Source: Plasmodiophora brassicae
Taxonomy: Eukaryota; Endomyxa; Phytomyxea; Plasmodiophorida; Plasmodiophoridae
DNA: 64,000 nucleotides
Reading direction: 5' to 3'
NCBI GenBank assembly: GCA_039704465.1
Contig: JASFAU010000007.1
Span: 310,001 to 374,000, forward strand
Shown here: in pieces, positions 21,921-33,286 of the stretch
Layout of the letters: each line of letters starts with the position of its first letter
How positions within the stretch are numbered: position 1 is the stretch's first letter
Notes under the pieces: model-generated
Database searches by the model: none
What the model was told of the DNA's origin: nothing
Seen by the model: the letters and a program-made list of their open reading frames with translations, nothing else
Program-made: the position numbers and the translations under genes

Positions 21921-23173
21921 CTATGTTCCTTTACGTTTGCGGATACGTGGGAGGATCTTGCAGTAGCGCTTCGACTTCGAAACAGGATGTCCTGCACTCC
22001 ACGTGCCCTGGAACAGGACCTTGCCGTTCCGGTGTCGCATAATGCCGAATCCATCTCGTGCCAGATGCCGAAGTTGCCCAGAGTATTGGGTGCCACTCGC
22101 GTAGACGATCACGCCGATTCCTGAGTAGTTGCTGCCGTCGATCTTTCCTTCGAATCGAGACAAGCCATCTTGGAAGACAACAACGTTGCCCTCTTCATCC
22201 AGCTGGACGCGTTTCCCGTCGGCTTTGATGACCTCGTTGCCAATAGGGAGAGATGGGACACCTCTGCCGAAGAAGTCCAGCATGTTCCAAAGGCTGACAG
22301 CATGGAGTGGGCCGGCGATTCTCGTCACTGCGTCCCGCTTCGTGATCGACCAAGCACGCTGGAGGTCGTGATGGAACCATGTCGGCGGTCCACTTAACCT
22401 GTTCCATTTCATGATCGTATCTTGGAGAGCAACGCCCGTCAATCGCGAACCCAGCGATTTCTTAGCGACCGGGCACGTTTTACTGTACATCAACACAACA
22501 TTGCCAGCGACCTGCCAAACCAACCCGATTAGGTACGCATGCGTCTACCTAGACTGACACGGCAACCGTCTTTACCGTTGGACTGCGAGCTGGAGTGAAG
22601 GCTGGCCGGTTCCGCGGAGCCAGGATGCCGTTGTACCCAATGCTTCTGTTGATGGCAACTCAGCGAGCACGAAACGAAATTCGAGCAGTTCCGAAGCCCC
22701 CACGTGTCAAGAAACAGTAGCATTCGGCCAAATGGCCGGCTGGTCAGGACTTCGAGGAAATCGTCCGGAGATAGCAACGATTCGCCAACAGCGATTCTTC
22801 GGTCACGGTGAAGAGCGACGTGGCCCATGACGAATACAACAACGTAACAGCCCTGCGACCAGCCCCGGCCAAGTGAAGCGAAGGTCGTCACGCCCGTCAT
22901 TTCGACGACCCCGCCACATCTGCCGCGCAGCAGTTGAGCGTACTGCCGATGGGCGATGACCGTCCTGGTCGAGAAATCGTCCCGTCGGTTCAGGAACATG
23001 TTCGCCAGCACCGCAGCGTCGTGCGCCGCCCCACGAACAGCCACGGCGTCATCAGCGGACCCGTCGGCGTCGTTCCCCAGCAGTATGATCAGCGCATGCC
23101 GCTCCCCCGTCACTGCCGACGCCCACAACCCAACAGCGACGATGCCCTGCAGGATCCAGACGCAACCCGCCAT
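21921..23173 (-). CDS. Secreted caspase-like (catalytic Cys lost) and MORN-repeat protein
   Basis: A spliced gene from ATG 23173 with a signal peptide (CVWILQGIVAVGLWASA). Residues ~25-165 look like a caspase/C14-type fold: HALIILLGNDADG, a DAAVLANMFL helix, then the strand YVVVFVMGH (His118) and later MLLFLDTW (156-158). In active relatives these are GHG and D-S/T-C; here Gly is Val and the Cys is Trp, with a Cys at 163 out of place. The C-terminal part has MORN-type repeats (FEGKIDGSNYSGIGVIVYAS, YSGQLRHLARDGFGIMRHR). Introns lie around 22650, 22510-22570 and 22390. It is probably a non-catalytic secreted protein. The caspase assignment is by motif only; a C13-like fold is an alternative. 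Confidence 0.6.
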
Positions 23174-23357
23174 CTTCCGACAATGAATCGCCCGCCATGC
23201 GCCGTTCCCGTTTTGCACCGTGGCGTGTCTGGGCGGACGTCACACCGGCCTGGAGTCGACGCGGATCGGATGTAACGTCGCCCAGTCGCATCTTGGGGCC
23301 GCGTGACTGCGGCGTTTTGGTTTCAACGGTTGCGCCAGCGGTCAGGCAGGCAGCATC

Positions 23358-24643
23358 ATGGCGAAGCCGCACGTCGTTGAGCTTCGCGACGGGGCTGGGG
23401 AGCCGATTGGGTGGGTGCTGAATGCGGCTGGTGTGCGACGACAGCTGTGGTCGGGCACTGAGCTTACGCCGCGTTGCCAGTACAGCCGAGTTGTGAGGCG
23501 CGCGCGCAACGGCGCGTCGACGGAAACGACGTTGCCGGCAGAGTAATCGGGACATGCGTGATTGGGCGTTTCTCATGCTCATTGTACTTGTTCAGGGAAC
23601 TGTCTGCCCTCGACAAGTTCGTGGAGATACTGTCATGTCATCGCAGAGACATACAACGGGTGCTAGGAGATGAGGACGACTTGGAATGCGAGTCTGTGGA
23701 ACAGGCCGACGATGAGGTTTCCATGTGCTGGCGCTTAAGCTGCGATGACTTTACTAAGAAATCTGCGGGCTTGTATGACGAACGAGTTACTGTTGAGGAC
23801 GTTATGCGGGTTTGCAACACGGTTGTTGTATGCATACGCTTGCGTTGCACGTAACTTGGCTCTGAGTGTTCTATAGACAAACGATTCCAACTGTGTCAGG
23901 GTCCTCGACGCGTTCGACGACTCTTTCTACATTCCCCGGCATAGTGCCTTTGTTATGAGCGACGTATCGCAAGTCGACCTTCTTTTCCAGACACGCCCTG
24001 ATTCCGGATTTGACCTGATCGTGGCCGACCCGCCGTGGGACAACAAGAGTGTTCACCGGTCAAAGGTCTATCCTACCATGCGGCACAACCGTCTGTTGCA
24101 GCTACCGGTCGGTACGTTGTTTCGTCTCAGCGGGTGGCTTGCCGACTTCTCAGACACGATAGGCAATTTGTTAAATCCAAGAGAAGGCGTTGTTGCCGTT
24201 TGGGTGACGAATGACCCGAAACTTCGCCGCTTTGTAGAGACGGAACTGTTTCCGTCATGGGGCGTACGTCGTTGTGGCATCTGGTTCTGGCTCAAGTTGT
24301 CACCGGATTTCGATCCCGTATCTGGTCAGACTGTCACTGGTGGCGGCTGGGTCGTTTTGTACGGCTGACCATGATTGCATGTACAGATATCCGCTGTGGT
24401 CACCACAAACCCTATGAGCAGCTTGTGATTGGCTGCAGACCCGATGTTGTTCCCGCACTCTGTTCGAGAGCTGTTATCGCTAGTCGACCGGAAGCGCATT
24501 CTCAGAAGCCGATCATTGATCGCCTACTCGGTGATCAGTATCCTAGAAAGCTTGAGCTCTTTGCACGAAATTTGAAACCTGGTTGGGTTTCATGGGGAAA
24601 TGAGCCACTGAAGTTTCAGTCCAATGCACAATTTCCAGTGTAA
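23358..24643 (+). CDS. METTL4: METTL4-type MT-A70 N6-adenine methyltransferase, 5 exons
   Basis: Family members methylate N6 of adenine, reported on U2 snRNA (m6Am) and DNA. Exons are 23358-23542, 23596-23821, 23877-24111, 24154-24339 and 24387-24643; introns are 42-55 nt, in phase, giving 362 aa. The catalytic DPPW motif is intact (residues ~188-191) within FDLIVADPPWDNKSVHRSK. The flanking blocks fit METTL4 rather than METTL3/14: SFYIPRHSAFVMSDV, VAVWVTNDPKLRRFVETELF, HHKPYEQLVIG and ELFARNLKPGWVSWGNEPLK. The N-terminal ~130 residues are poorly conserved. The gene starts about 185 bp from the divergent caspase-like gene. Confidence 0.9.
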
Positions 24644-25597
24644 TCCTCCGTTTTCGTCTACTTCCCATATTATTCAATGTCACCCGATCGACGTCGTTGA
24701 TGCAAGATCCACTCAATAAGGTTTTGCCAAGAAGGAACGCTCGCGTGGTCAAGGCGATCTTAGATGTGAAGCGTGATCGGCTGATCAAGGTGCTCCCCAT
24801 CGTGTCCGTTTTCGTCCGTCCAGAGCACGGCCGCGTCTCTGGAGGCCACTGTCGTCCTTGCTGCTGTTGCACAGGACATCGCCTTCGCGTGCCTCAGTTT
24901 ATTTAGCCAGTAACGAAGAACCGCCAGTGGAAGTCGACGACGCAGGGCCATCGGATCGTATCCCTTTGCCATGCGGCTCTGGTGTGTCGATACAGTGTCT
25001 TGCAGCGGGAGGTCGTATCCTTTTGGCATGATAGTCGCGACTTTCGATACTGTCTTTGCCAGAGGAGCGCTTTCCAGCCATAGGAGAGGTTGCAGGCGCG
25101 AAAGAAATAGAGAATGTCAGGCAGTGCTGAGGACTACGGAACCGGATGGTGCGGCGGCACGGCCAGGTCATGGCGGCGGTAGTGTCTGGTATCAATGTCC
25201 AGTTGACACGGTCCAAATAGTGCCATTACAGTTGCCCAACATGAAGCACTGGTATGGGCGTTTAACTCGTCCAACCCTGTGTGTGAGTCGCCGTCAGTCA
25301 CATGACCGTCTAGAGCGCGGTTCATGCTCCAACAGAGGCACGTACTTGTGAAGTCGTGTTTCGAGGTGCAGTCGAGCGTGGTGGTGGTGCCCGCGTGCGT
25401 GAACGGCTTGCTGCAGTGCTCGGTCCCGGTGTGACGGGCAAGGAAGGAGCCGCCGCACGAAGAAGAAAGTAGCCTTGCCTGCAGGAAGACCGCCGCAGTG
25501 CTGTGGTGAGCGCAACCAAGAGTGACGTGCAGCGAGAAGCCCCACCAGAAGTCCCACCGGCAGCCCCACCGGAAGCCCCACCGAGCGCCCTTTACAG
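24644..25597. other. Gene-poor stretch upstream of the Helitron fragment
   Basis: ORFs on both strands are short and of low coding quality. A short Pro/Glu/Ala-rich repeat (four variants of a 12-bp CCCACCGGAAGC-like unit) lies at about 25537-25590. The stretch may be decayed mobile-element DNA like the adjacent inverted repeat; I cannot support a gene. Confidence 0.35.
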
Positions 25598-26268
25598 ATG
25601 AACAAAGGTAGTGATCGGACCTCTTTCTGAAGCAGCGGGGGATCCCGACGATCCAGCTCGCCAAAATGAGATTGGCCTGTTCCAGGACGCTCGCAACCTA
25701 ACTTCGCACGAAGCCGCCTGGCGCCTGTTCGGTTTCCCCATGCATCACAGCTCGCACAGCTGTGAAATCCTGAACATTCGCCTGCCAGGACGCCAGCTCT
25801 ATGTCAACGATCGCAAGCTGACATCGTATTTCGAACCGTCCAGCACGAAACAGATAATTAATTCCTTGTCACACGAAACGTTCAACAGCGGCCCACCTGC
25901 CACTGGCTTGACGTATGATCACATGCCTATGGTACAAGTGGAACAGATCGACGAGAACATGGACCCGACGCTCCAGTCGCAACGCTACCGTCGTGCCACA
26001 ATTGTACCACGTCTGTTTCGTGCTGAACGGTTCGAAATACGATGTCAGCTTGCGATCGTTGACATAGAGCTGGCGTCCTGGCAGGCGGATGTTCAGGATT
26101 TCACAGCTGTGCGAGCTGTGATGCATGGGGAAACCGAACAGGCGCCAGGCGGCTTCGCTGGAAGTTAGGTAGCGAGCGTCCTGGAACAGGTCAATCTCGT
26201 TTTGGCGAGCTGGATCGTCGGGATCCCCCGCTGCTTCGGAAAGAGGTCCGATCAGTACCTTTGTTCAT
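25598..26268. mobile_element. Inverted pair of Helitron helicase-like fragments
   Basis: Left arm 25598-25853 and right arm 26013-26268 are 256-bp inverted copies of the same length, differing at a handful of positions with no visible indel, around a 159-bp spacer. Each arm encodes, reading inward, a segment like LTSSEAAWRLFGFPMHHSSH followed by LNIRLPGRQLYVND. This resembles the region of Helitron Rep/helicase proteins with an EAAWR-F-FP-H signature. No Rep HUH motif, no full helicase and no Helitron ends are visible, so this is a relic. The arms could form a long stem, and transcripts across it could become double-stranded. Confidence 0.7.
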
Positions 26269-26572
26269 GTACATAAAGAGGTACTTGATCGCCGAATGGG
26301 TAGAGATAGTTCAAGTTTATGGGCGCACGCTTTACTTTTTAGTAGAGACTATCAGCACGGAGTCGGCTGATCATTGTTCAGCGATCGACACGCACCAAAC
26401 TCAAGCGATGCCCAACACGGTCGTCTGTCCCACGGAACTGCCACCGATATCTTCGGGAGACGTTGCCGGATCATTGTTTCAACAGTCGCTCCTGGCCTGA
26501 TCGGCCCATGTCCGGACCTGCGAAGCATACAGCGACGGCAGTCCAATCCTTGAATACTTTACGGGAGTTCAT
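26269..26572. other. Intergenic, no gene seen
   Basis: Short ORFs only, between the inverted repeat and the 3' end of the TBC gene. Confidence 0.3.
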
Positions 26573-28004
26573 TTATCGGTCTATCTGGTTATTGAGATTG
26601 TCCAACTGGATGACAATAGATGGTGGCACACGGATGCCAGACATGGCGGACATCAGCTCATGAACAGATATAGCCTGGACTAAACTGTTACTACAAACGC
26701 GAAAGTATCGTGTGTGCGCCATCAACATCCCACCTTGGTTTCGTTATTGAGCACGTACATACAGTCATCAAACGGTTGCCCAACTAGGCGGTCTTGAACG
26801 CAAGCAAGGATGGCGACCGCGGTTCTGTGGATTGTTACATGTGGAGCAGGAAGAGTAAATATGAGATCCCATGATCGAGCGGAGGTGATCAGATTGAGGC
26901 GTTTTGAAAAGAGCTGTGCATCGCGTAGGAATTAGATTAGACAGCACCAACCATGGCTCGCGCGCCTACCGTCATAAACCACTCCAATATGTACAGCTGC
27001 GGGGAGATAGCAACTTCTTCGCTAAACAGGTGGGTGTGAAGTCGGGGAAGCAGTCCTTGAAGAAGACACGCGTGGATTGCGTAATGGGTGCTCATTGCCT
27101 CAGAGTCCATGCGGACAAAGGAATGGAGAAGTGGCATCGTCAGGAGATTTGCAAACGTCGAGAACGCGGTGTACGGGTCCAGGTAAAGGAAAAGACCCCC
27201 AGCAAGGTAACTCATCCCTTGAACGTACCCGACGTCAGGACGATAGCAGCAATAGGTTTGGAGGAGGTTGCGAAGCTCGCTATGAAGTGGCTGTCCGCGT
27301 CGGAAAAAGGCAAGAGAAGGGAAGGTTCGCTGCAGATCAACTTCGATGTAGTAGATGGTGTTCTCGCGTCCTACAGCAAGCGCGGCGCTCCCGTTTTGTT
27401 CTCCTTTTGCCAAGATCTCCATGTGAATGCGTTTAGCTCTGGCGCTGAAGACGCTGAACAGTTCGGTGTTGATCAAGAGACTGTTTGAAATAGCACGAGG
27501 CCATACGATTGACCGCAGTCGCGGTGGAATACCCGTCTTGTACAGCAAATCTGAACATACACCAGCCTACAAATTAGCCGACAGGGCACAGCAGTTCCTT
27601 GGATTGGTCAACGTACCAAGTGCTTTTCGGCCATCTCGTCTCTTGTTGAAATCCCTGAGGATATCGTTCATCCACGTTTTGACTGAAGCTTCCACTGCAG
27701 CAGCCCTCAGCTGCGAGAGATGAAGTTGTCTCTCGCGTTCACGGTCAGCCTCCATGATCACTGAGTTCGCTTGCCATTGCTGTACAGCCTGACGGTGGGT
27801 GTCCTTGAGCAGTTTCTCCCGATACACTTGGCTCATTCGGTGTAATTCCCTCCGATATCGTTGGTCATCAGAAGAGACGCGAATCGGCTCGGACGCTCCA
27901 GAGGTAGACGTGTCGTCAAGACGAAAAACGTTCGATATTTGTTCAGCAGCACTTGCAACACGAACAGGGCTAGAGTCGTCGACGCCGTCGATCTCCTGAT
28001 ACAT
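26573..28004 (-). CDS. TBC-domain Rab GTPase-activating protein, 4 exons
   Basis: TBC proteins stimulate GTP hydrolysis by Rab GTPases. Exons are 27617-28004, 26970-27550, 26734-26913 and 26573-26674; introns are 66, 56 and 59 nt, in phase, giving 416 aa. The N-terminal exon is charged and helical. The TBC domain starts at TGIPPRLRSIVWPRAISNSL. It contains the arginine-finger block VDLQRTFPSLAFF and the glutamine-finger block YRPDVGYVQGMSYLAGGLFL, both intact, then LYILEWFMTLFSKRL. The domain is closest in feel to TBC1D12/14. The start (28004) lies inside the last reading frame of the RCC1 gene upstream, so the two genes are nearly touching or overlapping. Confidence 0.9.
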
Positions 28005-29420
28005 GACCGGAGGCTGGGGAGACGACACCTGCACAGCCACTAAGCAACGTCGACCGGTGACGATAGGTAGATTTACACACGACTCCAAGTTGATCCCAGC
28101 CACTGCCTGTCTCAATATGCGCTAGACTAAAATGATCGTCGCTACAGGAGAAACCGATCAGGTTCTGAGTTAACGCGATGGTTGTCAATCCGCCACAAAA
28201 GACGGCGAGCACCTGCGACGTTGGCAATTAGTTAAACGCAGTCGGTAACGCGAAAGAAGAGAACGAACATTCTTCTCCAGCATCGAATCAATGCGAACGG
28301 GCTGTCTGCGCAAGTCATAGTCACCAAGACCAAGCTGACCGCCATTGTTGAGGCCTGCGACAACCAAGCTGAACACTGGTGGGGGCATTGCAGAATTATA
28401 GGGTTACGTACCAAACATGAACAAGTCCCCGTCAGTTGTGATTAACGCAGAGTGAAACGCACCGCAAGCGATGTCGATAACCGTTCTGCTCATGGGGACC
28501 TCGTGCGGCATGACAAGAGCGGTCGAAATCGAAGGGTCTCCGCATTGCCCGTGCATGTTGCATCCCCAAGCGAAAGCCTTCCCGGATTTGGTCAGACACA
28601 TCGTGTGCTGGTAGCCGCATGCAACGGCAGTAACATTATCCAGATCCACTTCGACGGGAAGCACGCGATCATTGTTATCACCAGTGCCTAGGCAACCTTG
28701 GCGGTTCTCCCCCCAAACGAAGAGCCGGCCCTTGGCAGACACGGCACATGCATGCGCCCACCCGCAAGCAATGGCAACAACATTATCTGGGAGGTTGACA
28801 ATGACGTCGACTTCGTTACTCGTCGGTTGTCTGCCTAGGCAGTCTGTGGCATCGCCCCACGAAAGCACCGTCCCGTGATCTGGATGGACCGATACGTTAT
28901 ATCGAATACATGGGATGGCATGGGCACATAGCGTGCTGACCTGAAAGTGCAATCACGAACCGGGCTCCACACGCAACGCGAACGATCCGTGTCGCCTTGA
29001 TGGGTATCTGCACGAATGCGTCCTGGTCTCGTCCCATCGACCAGACCATTCCAATGTCATCAACAACGACAACATTCCGCCTGCTGGCTGAGACGGCAGA
29101 TACACGCCCATGTTGCAACGAAAGCGTTTCGAACTGTGCATGGGACAGTGACCCGGGCCCATCTTTCGACTCCGCGTAGATATTCCATCGCAGCAGCTGC
29201 CCACTTTCTGGAAACCCATCAGACTGGCCGCCGGCAACGAGAACATCCCCCCGGGGTTACGCGTGGCAATGTAGGCACGGTTGCCGACGCACACGATGGG
29301 CTGGCGCGATCGCGCAGCGACGTCATGGCCCTGGATCAGGATCGGCGTCGAGACGAACCCGCCGCCGCACACCCATAGGAACACGGGCGCACCGTCGTCG
29401 CCGCATCCATCAAACGGCAT
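27970..29420 (-). CDS. RCC1-repeat protein, multi-exon
   Basis: A seven-bladed propeller family that includes the Ran exchange factor RCC1 and many other regulators. ATG 29420 begins MPFDGCGDDGAPVFLWVCGG. Repeats are visible as NRAYIATQSGQLLRW (after a 52-nt intron), RVACGARFVIALSDHGTVLS, IACGWAHACAVSAKGRLFVW, ACGYQHTMCLTKSGKAFAWG, ACGAFHSALITTDGDLFMFG, LNNGGQLGLGDY and VLAVFCGGLTTIALTQN. About five introns of 50-60 nt are needed. At ~390 residues it could be RCC1 itself, but I see no N-terminal nuclear signal, so I leave it as RCC1-like. The 3' end is uncertain: the frame runs to 27970, inside the TBC gene. Confidence 0.8.
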
Positions 29421-29859
29421 CCCCGAACCACTCTGTCGGGACCGTCGGGCTGCATTCCAACAACAACAACCGTGTCGGGGTTTTATTTTTCAACTTTGTG
29501 GGCAGATTTTGGCGTGCGCCGCTTGCCAGTTGCCGTTGTTATCAACCTTACCAAGCCATTGGGCTTCCTCCATGTGGAAACCACACAGGACACATCAACT
29601 GCCCAGCGCAGGAGGTTCGAGACATGGGGTAGGTTGGTCGATGCACGTCGGGGAGCGGCCTGGGTCGGCGCCAGTGTGGGTGCCGGGCGTTTGGCACGCC
29701 GCCCCCGCAGTTCGCGTTTAGTCCGCCACGAAACGGTGCGCATTGGCAGGAGCGCCGAGTTGTGCGGCGTCGACAGGTTCGTCGGCGGGGCCGGATCCGG
29801 AGAAACCGGGGGCCCTTCGCGAATTTCCTGCGCCTGCACAGCGTTCCCGCGTACTGGCC
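29421..29859. other. Intergenic region between divergent RCC1-like and SWI3 genes
   Basis: About 440 bp between start codons. Overlapping ORFs on both strands have no family resemblance. It presumably contains both promoters. Confidence 0.3.
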
Positions 29860-32800
29860 ATGGGCGAGATGCCTGCTCCGATCGTTCTGCCTCCGCATAT
29901 TGTCGGCCGTGTCGAGTATGGACCGCATCGGGGACGTTTTGCTGATTTCTGTGTAGATCGCCGACCTGAAACTCGTCCGCCACGAACTCGTTCGCCGAGG
30001 CGTCGTAGCGTCGTCCGACTACTCGGCGGCGCAACTGGGGCAGATCCTCGTCGATATTGCTGCATTCCAGGATCGGGACGTGTCAAGAGCTGTAAGCGTG
30101 ACAGGTCTTGCAACTTGTACAACGTTGATCCTGATGTATGGTGCCTGTAGACGGAAGATGATCCGGCACCGCCAAAGATATCGTGGGATTCGCTGAATGA
30201 CTTCGCCGTTGATGGGCGCGCGCAATCGATCTTGGAAGGCGTTCTGACATACGCCAAAGAGCAGGGCTGGGACGGGGTTGATTTCAGTGACGAGTCCAGG
30301 TGGGATGCGTTTCGCGACCTCCTGATCCGGCTACGAGCCGACGTTGATCCGCCAGTTCGAGTGCACCTGAATCCGGCACTTGGCGCAAGCGTAGTTGAAG
30401 AGCTGGCCCGGGTTGTCGAGACACTTGGAGGTCAGGCATGCGCCCCAGAAGAGGCACTATACGTAAGAGTCTCTGCCTGCCTTCTTCCTTCACAGCGGCT
30501 CACTTTGATCCATAGTTTGTCGACAATGGCCACACTGTTTCAGGGTCGGAGAAGGCGGGCGAAAAGGTCCTCGCTCGAAACGGACCGCATGTGCTTCTTC
30601 ATTACACGAGATCCCCTCCCAGTTACAGGAGGTGGCTGCCTTCGAAGAGCGTTGACCCCTCTGTCTTCGAACTGGAGGACCGACAAGTCGGCGTTCCGCT
30701 ACGTATAGTAGGTTCTGTTCGATTCGCCGCAATGCATCATTTGAGTAACTCTGGGTCAGTCTGCTGACTGGATCAAGGCATCCGAGCTTCACAATGAGTG
30801 GATGGACCCGTACGATTTTGCCTTATCTGACGACGATCCGTCAACCATCAGGCTTCGTCGACACGGTGATGGTGCTTATTCCGTAATCAGTACTTCTGGT
30901 TCGTTTCGAACGGCTTGCTTTGATTTCGAAGGTCTAAACGCTGCGTAGGACCAATTGTTCTTGGTCGTTCTGCTGTGGATTTTGCTGCTGTCAACTCAAA
31001 GAAGCGTCGCGTGTCAAACGACGGCCTGTCAATGAAGTCGCACAAGAAAAGCAGGATCGCGTCACCTGCTGTACGTCTCACCGATATATTGACGCTCGCG
31101 GTGACCGCTGAATGGTTGCTGTAGTCTCCAGCGCCCATGTCGCCCGACGCCGCATCCGAGCCTCCCTTCGTTGAACTGGGTTCGCCAGCTAGACATCCAG
31201 GTGATGACGCCAGGGTTCGACAGCCGGCCGCCAAGGCGACACGCACTGTAAGAAATTTATCCGATATGATTGTACGATAGGCATGCTGACATCGCCGAAC
31301 AGATCTCGGACGTTCTTCCATTTTCTGGTCCTGTACTTAGTGGCGTCCGCCCCAGTACAAAGGCAGAGTTCCCTGTTGTTCTCCCCTGCTTCTCGTCTTG
31401 GTTCAAGATGGACGCCATTCATGCTAACGAGAAGAAGTCGCTTCACGAGCTGTTTCCTTCGGACACCACCGACAAATCGGCGCCAAGGCCGAACGTGGCT
31501 GCTGAGAAGCTTTACATGGTAGATGGGGGTGTCGCTTCGGTCTCTCGTCGCGGGTCTAACGGCTCTGTACTTAGCAACAACGTAACTTCATTGTCAACTG
31601 TTACCGTGCCAATCCTCGTGTCCATCTTTCTGCGACCGCATGCCGGAAAATGATTGCCGTTCGTTGCTGCGCCTGACAGTCTAGTGGCATCGTCACCTAA
31701 CTCTGCTGATGCTCGTCCACAGGGAGACGCCGTTGCTCTGTTTCGTATCCACAACTTCCTCGAGCAATGGGGCATCATCAACTATCACGTCGACCCGGGG
31801 ACTCTACCTGCCTACGGCGTTGGCTCGTCACGCTTGCTGGGCAACAATTGTTTCTGACGTTGAGCGTTGTAGGGCCCTGGAAATCCCGATTTCAACACGG
31901 CGCCGATCTACACGCAATCTCCATACGCGGGTGTCCAGTCTGCTGAACGTAGGACTACGTTATTGTGGCACCTGTGGCGTCGTTTAACTGAAGTACGCTT
32001 GTAGCGGACGACATGTCTCTTGACGGCCTGTCAAATGGCGTTCCTCCCGTCGTTGAAGGGCACACGGTCTGATGCAGGTATCGTACGTGGCGCCGTTGCG
32101 TCTGAATTGCGTCTTCTCAGAGGACTGGCCTGACCGATGATCAATGGGATCCTGAATCGACGCTTCGTTTGCTCAATGCGGTGTGCGACTATGGCGAGGA
32201 TTGGGACGCGGTTGCTCAGGTTGTGCCGCCAATGCCATGGTGGCGTTTCTGCCGAAATCTGAAACGGGCGTTACTTTGTCAGGCTGTCGGCGGAGGCAAA
32301 TCCCCCTCAGATTGCGTTGAACGTTTCCTGCGAGTTCCCATTAAAGACAGAACTGCGGATTCTGGCGGCTCCGACCTACTTGATCGCGCTCGTCCAGACT
32401 TGCTGCTGCCGTTCAAAGACGTTTCCAATTCGCTTCTAAAAGAAGCCGCCGTTCTGGCGTCATGCTTGGACCCGAATGCAGCAGCCGCTCGTAAGTCGAT
32501 CGCATGCCAGTTCTCCGGTCCCGAACCTGACGCTATGTACAGTGGCGTCGAAGGCACCATGGCCCTCCGCTGAAAGCAAGCCGACGCCTGCTCCGAGCCC
32601 GTCGTCAGCGCCGGATGCCATGCAGGTCGACGATGGAGCTGGCAACGTGGCCGTTGGCATGGTGGTCCGTGCCCCACATTTCGGTACCGGGGTGATTGTG
32701 GAGGACGTCCGACCCGACGGCATCGTTGAGGTCCAGCTGCCATATGGCAAGCTCTATGCGCCCATCGATTCCCTAACACCAGCGGTCTGCAGTGTGCGAC

Positions 32801-33248
32801 GAACGCCTTCGTGAGCTCCACTGATGTATGATGTGTACGACAGAGCGAGGAAGGCGCGCCCGGCAGCAGTACTGCAGAGCAAGCGGCGTTCGACTCCATT
32901 GTCGGCCAAAGCATGGTGTCAACGGTGCTGAGGGCGCGCGATGTCTCCGCCGAAGAGTCGAGGTCCATACTCGCTCTGCTCGTCGAGCTGTTCGGCACGC
33001 AGATGAAGAAGATCGAGCTGAAGATGAAGCAGTACGACGAAGTCCAGGCGCTGTTGCTGAGGCAGCGCGAGATGATCGAGGTCGCACGGCAGGAAGTGTT
33101 CGCCGAACGTATCGAGCTGGCGCACACGCGTATAAAGCTGATGCAGCAGAAAGGGCAGGCGGCGGCGGCGGCGGCGGCGGCCGCGGCGCCGTCCACCGTA
33201 CCGTCTACAGCCGACTCGTCGGCCGTGGCGACGCCCACAAACGAATAA
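29860..33248 (+). CDS. SWI3: SWI/SNF complex subunit SWI3 / SMARCC (SWIRM-SANT-coiled coil)
   Basis: Core scaffold of SWI/SNF chromatin remodellers. It is a many-exon gene with introns of usual size. Landmarks in order: an N-terminal helical region ([20 protein letters not shown]), a SMARCC-type BRCT/chromo-like module ([39 protein letters not shown]), then the SWIRM domain ([60 protein letters not shown]). A SANT domain follows ([17 protein letters not shown] to [13 protein letters not shown]), then the [16 protein letters not shown] motif and a C-terminal leucine-rich coiled coil ([20 protein letters not shown]) with a polyalanine run. The stop TAA (33246-33248) is embedded in AATAAA. The start at 29860 is the first ATG in the best frame; the exact exon set was not fully resolved. 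Confidence 0.88.
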
Positions 33249-33286
33249 ATATGTAGATGAACAGCAACCCCATGTATTCAGCGTCA

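Noticed and set aside
23052..23582. 176-codon minus-strand ORF covering the METTL4 5' exon
   Set aside because: Arg-rich, antisense to METTL4 exon 1, and overlaps the caspase-like signal-peptide exon in another frame.
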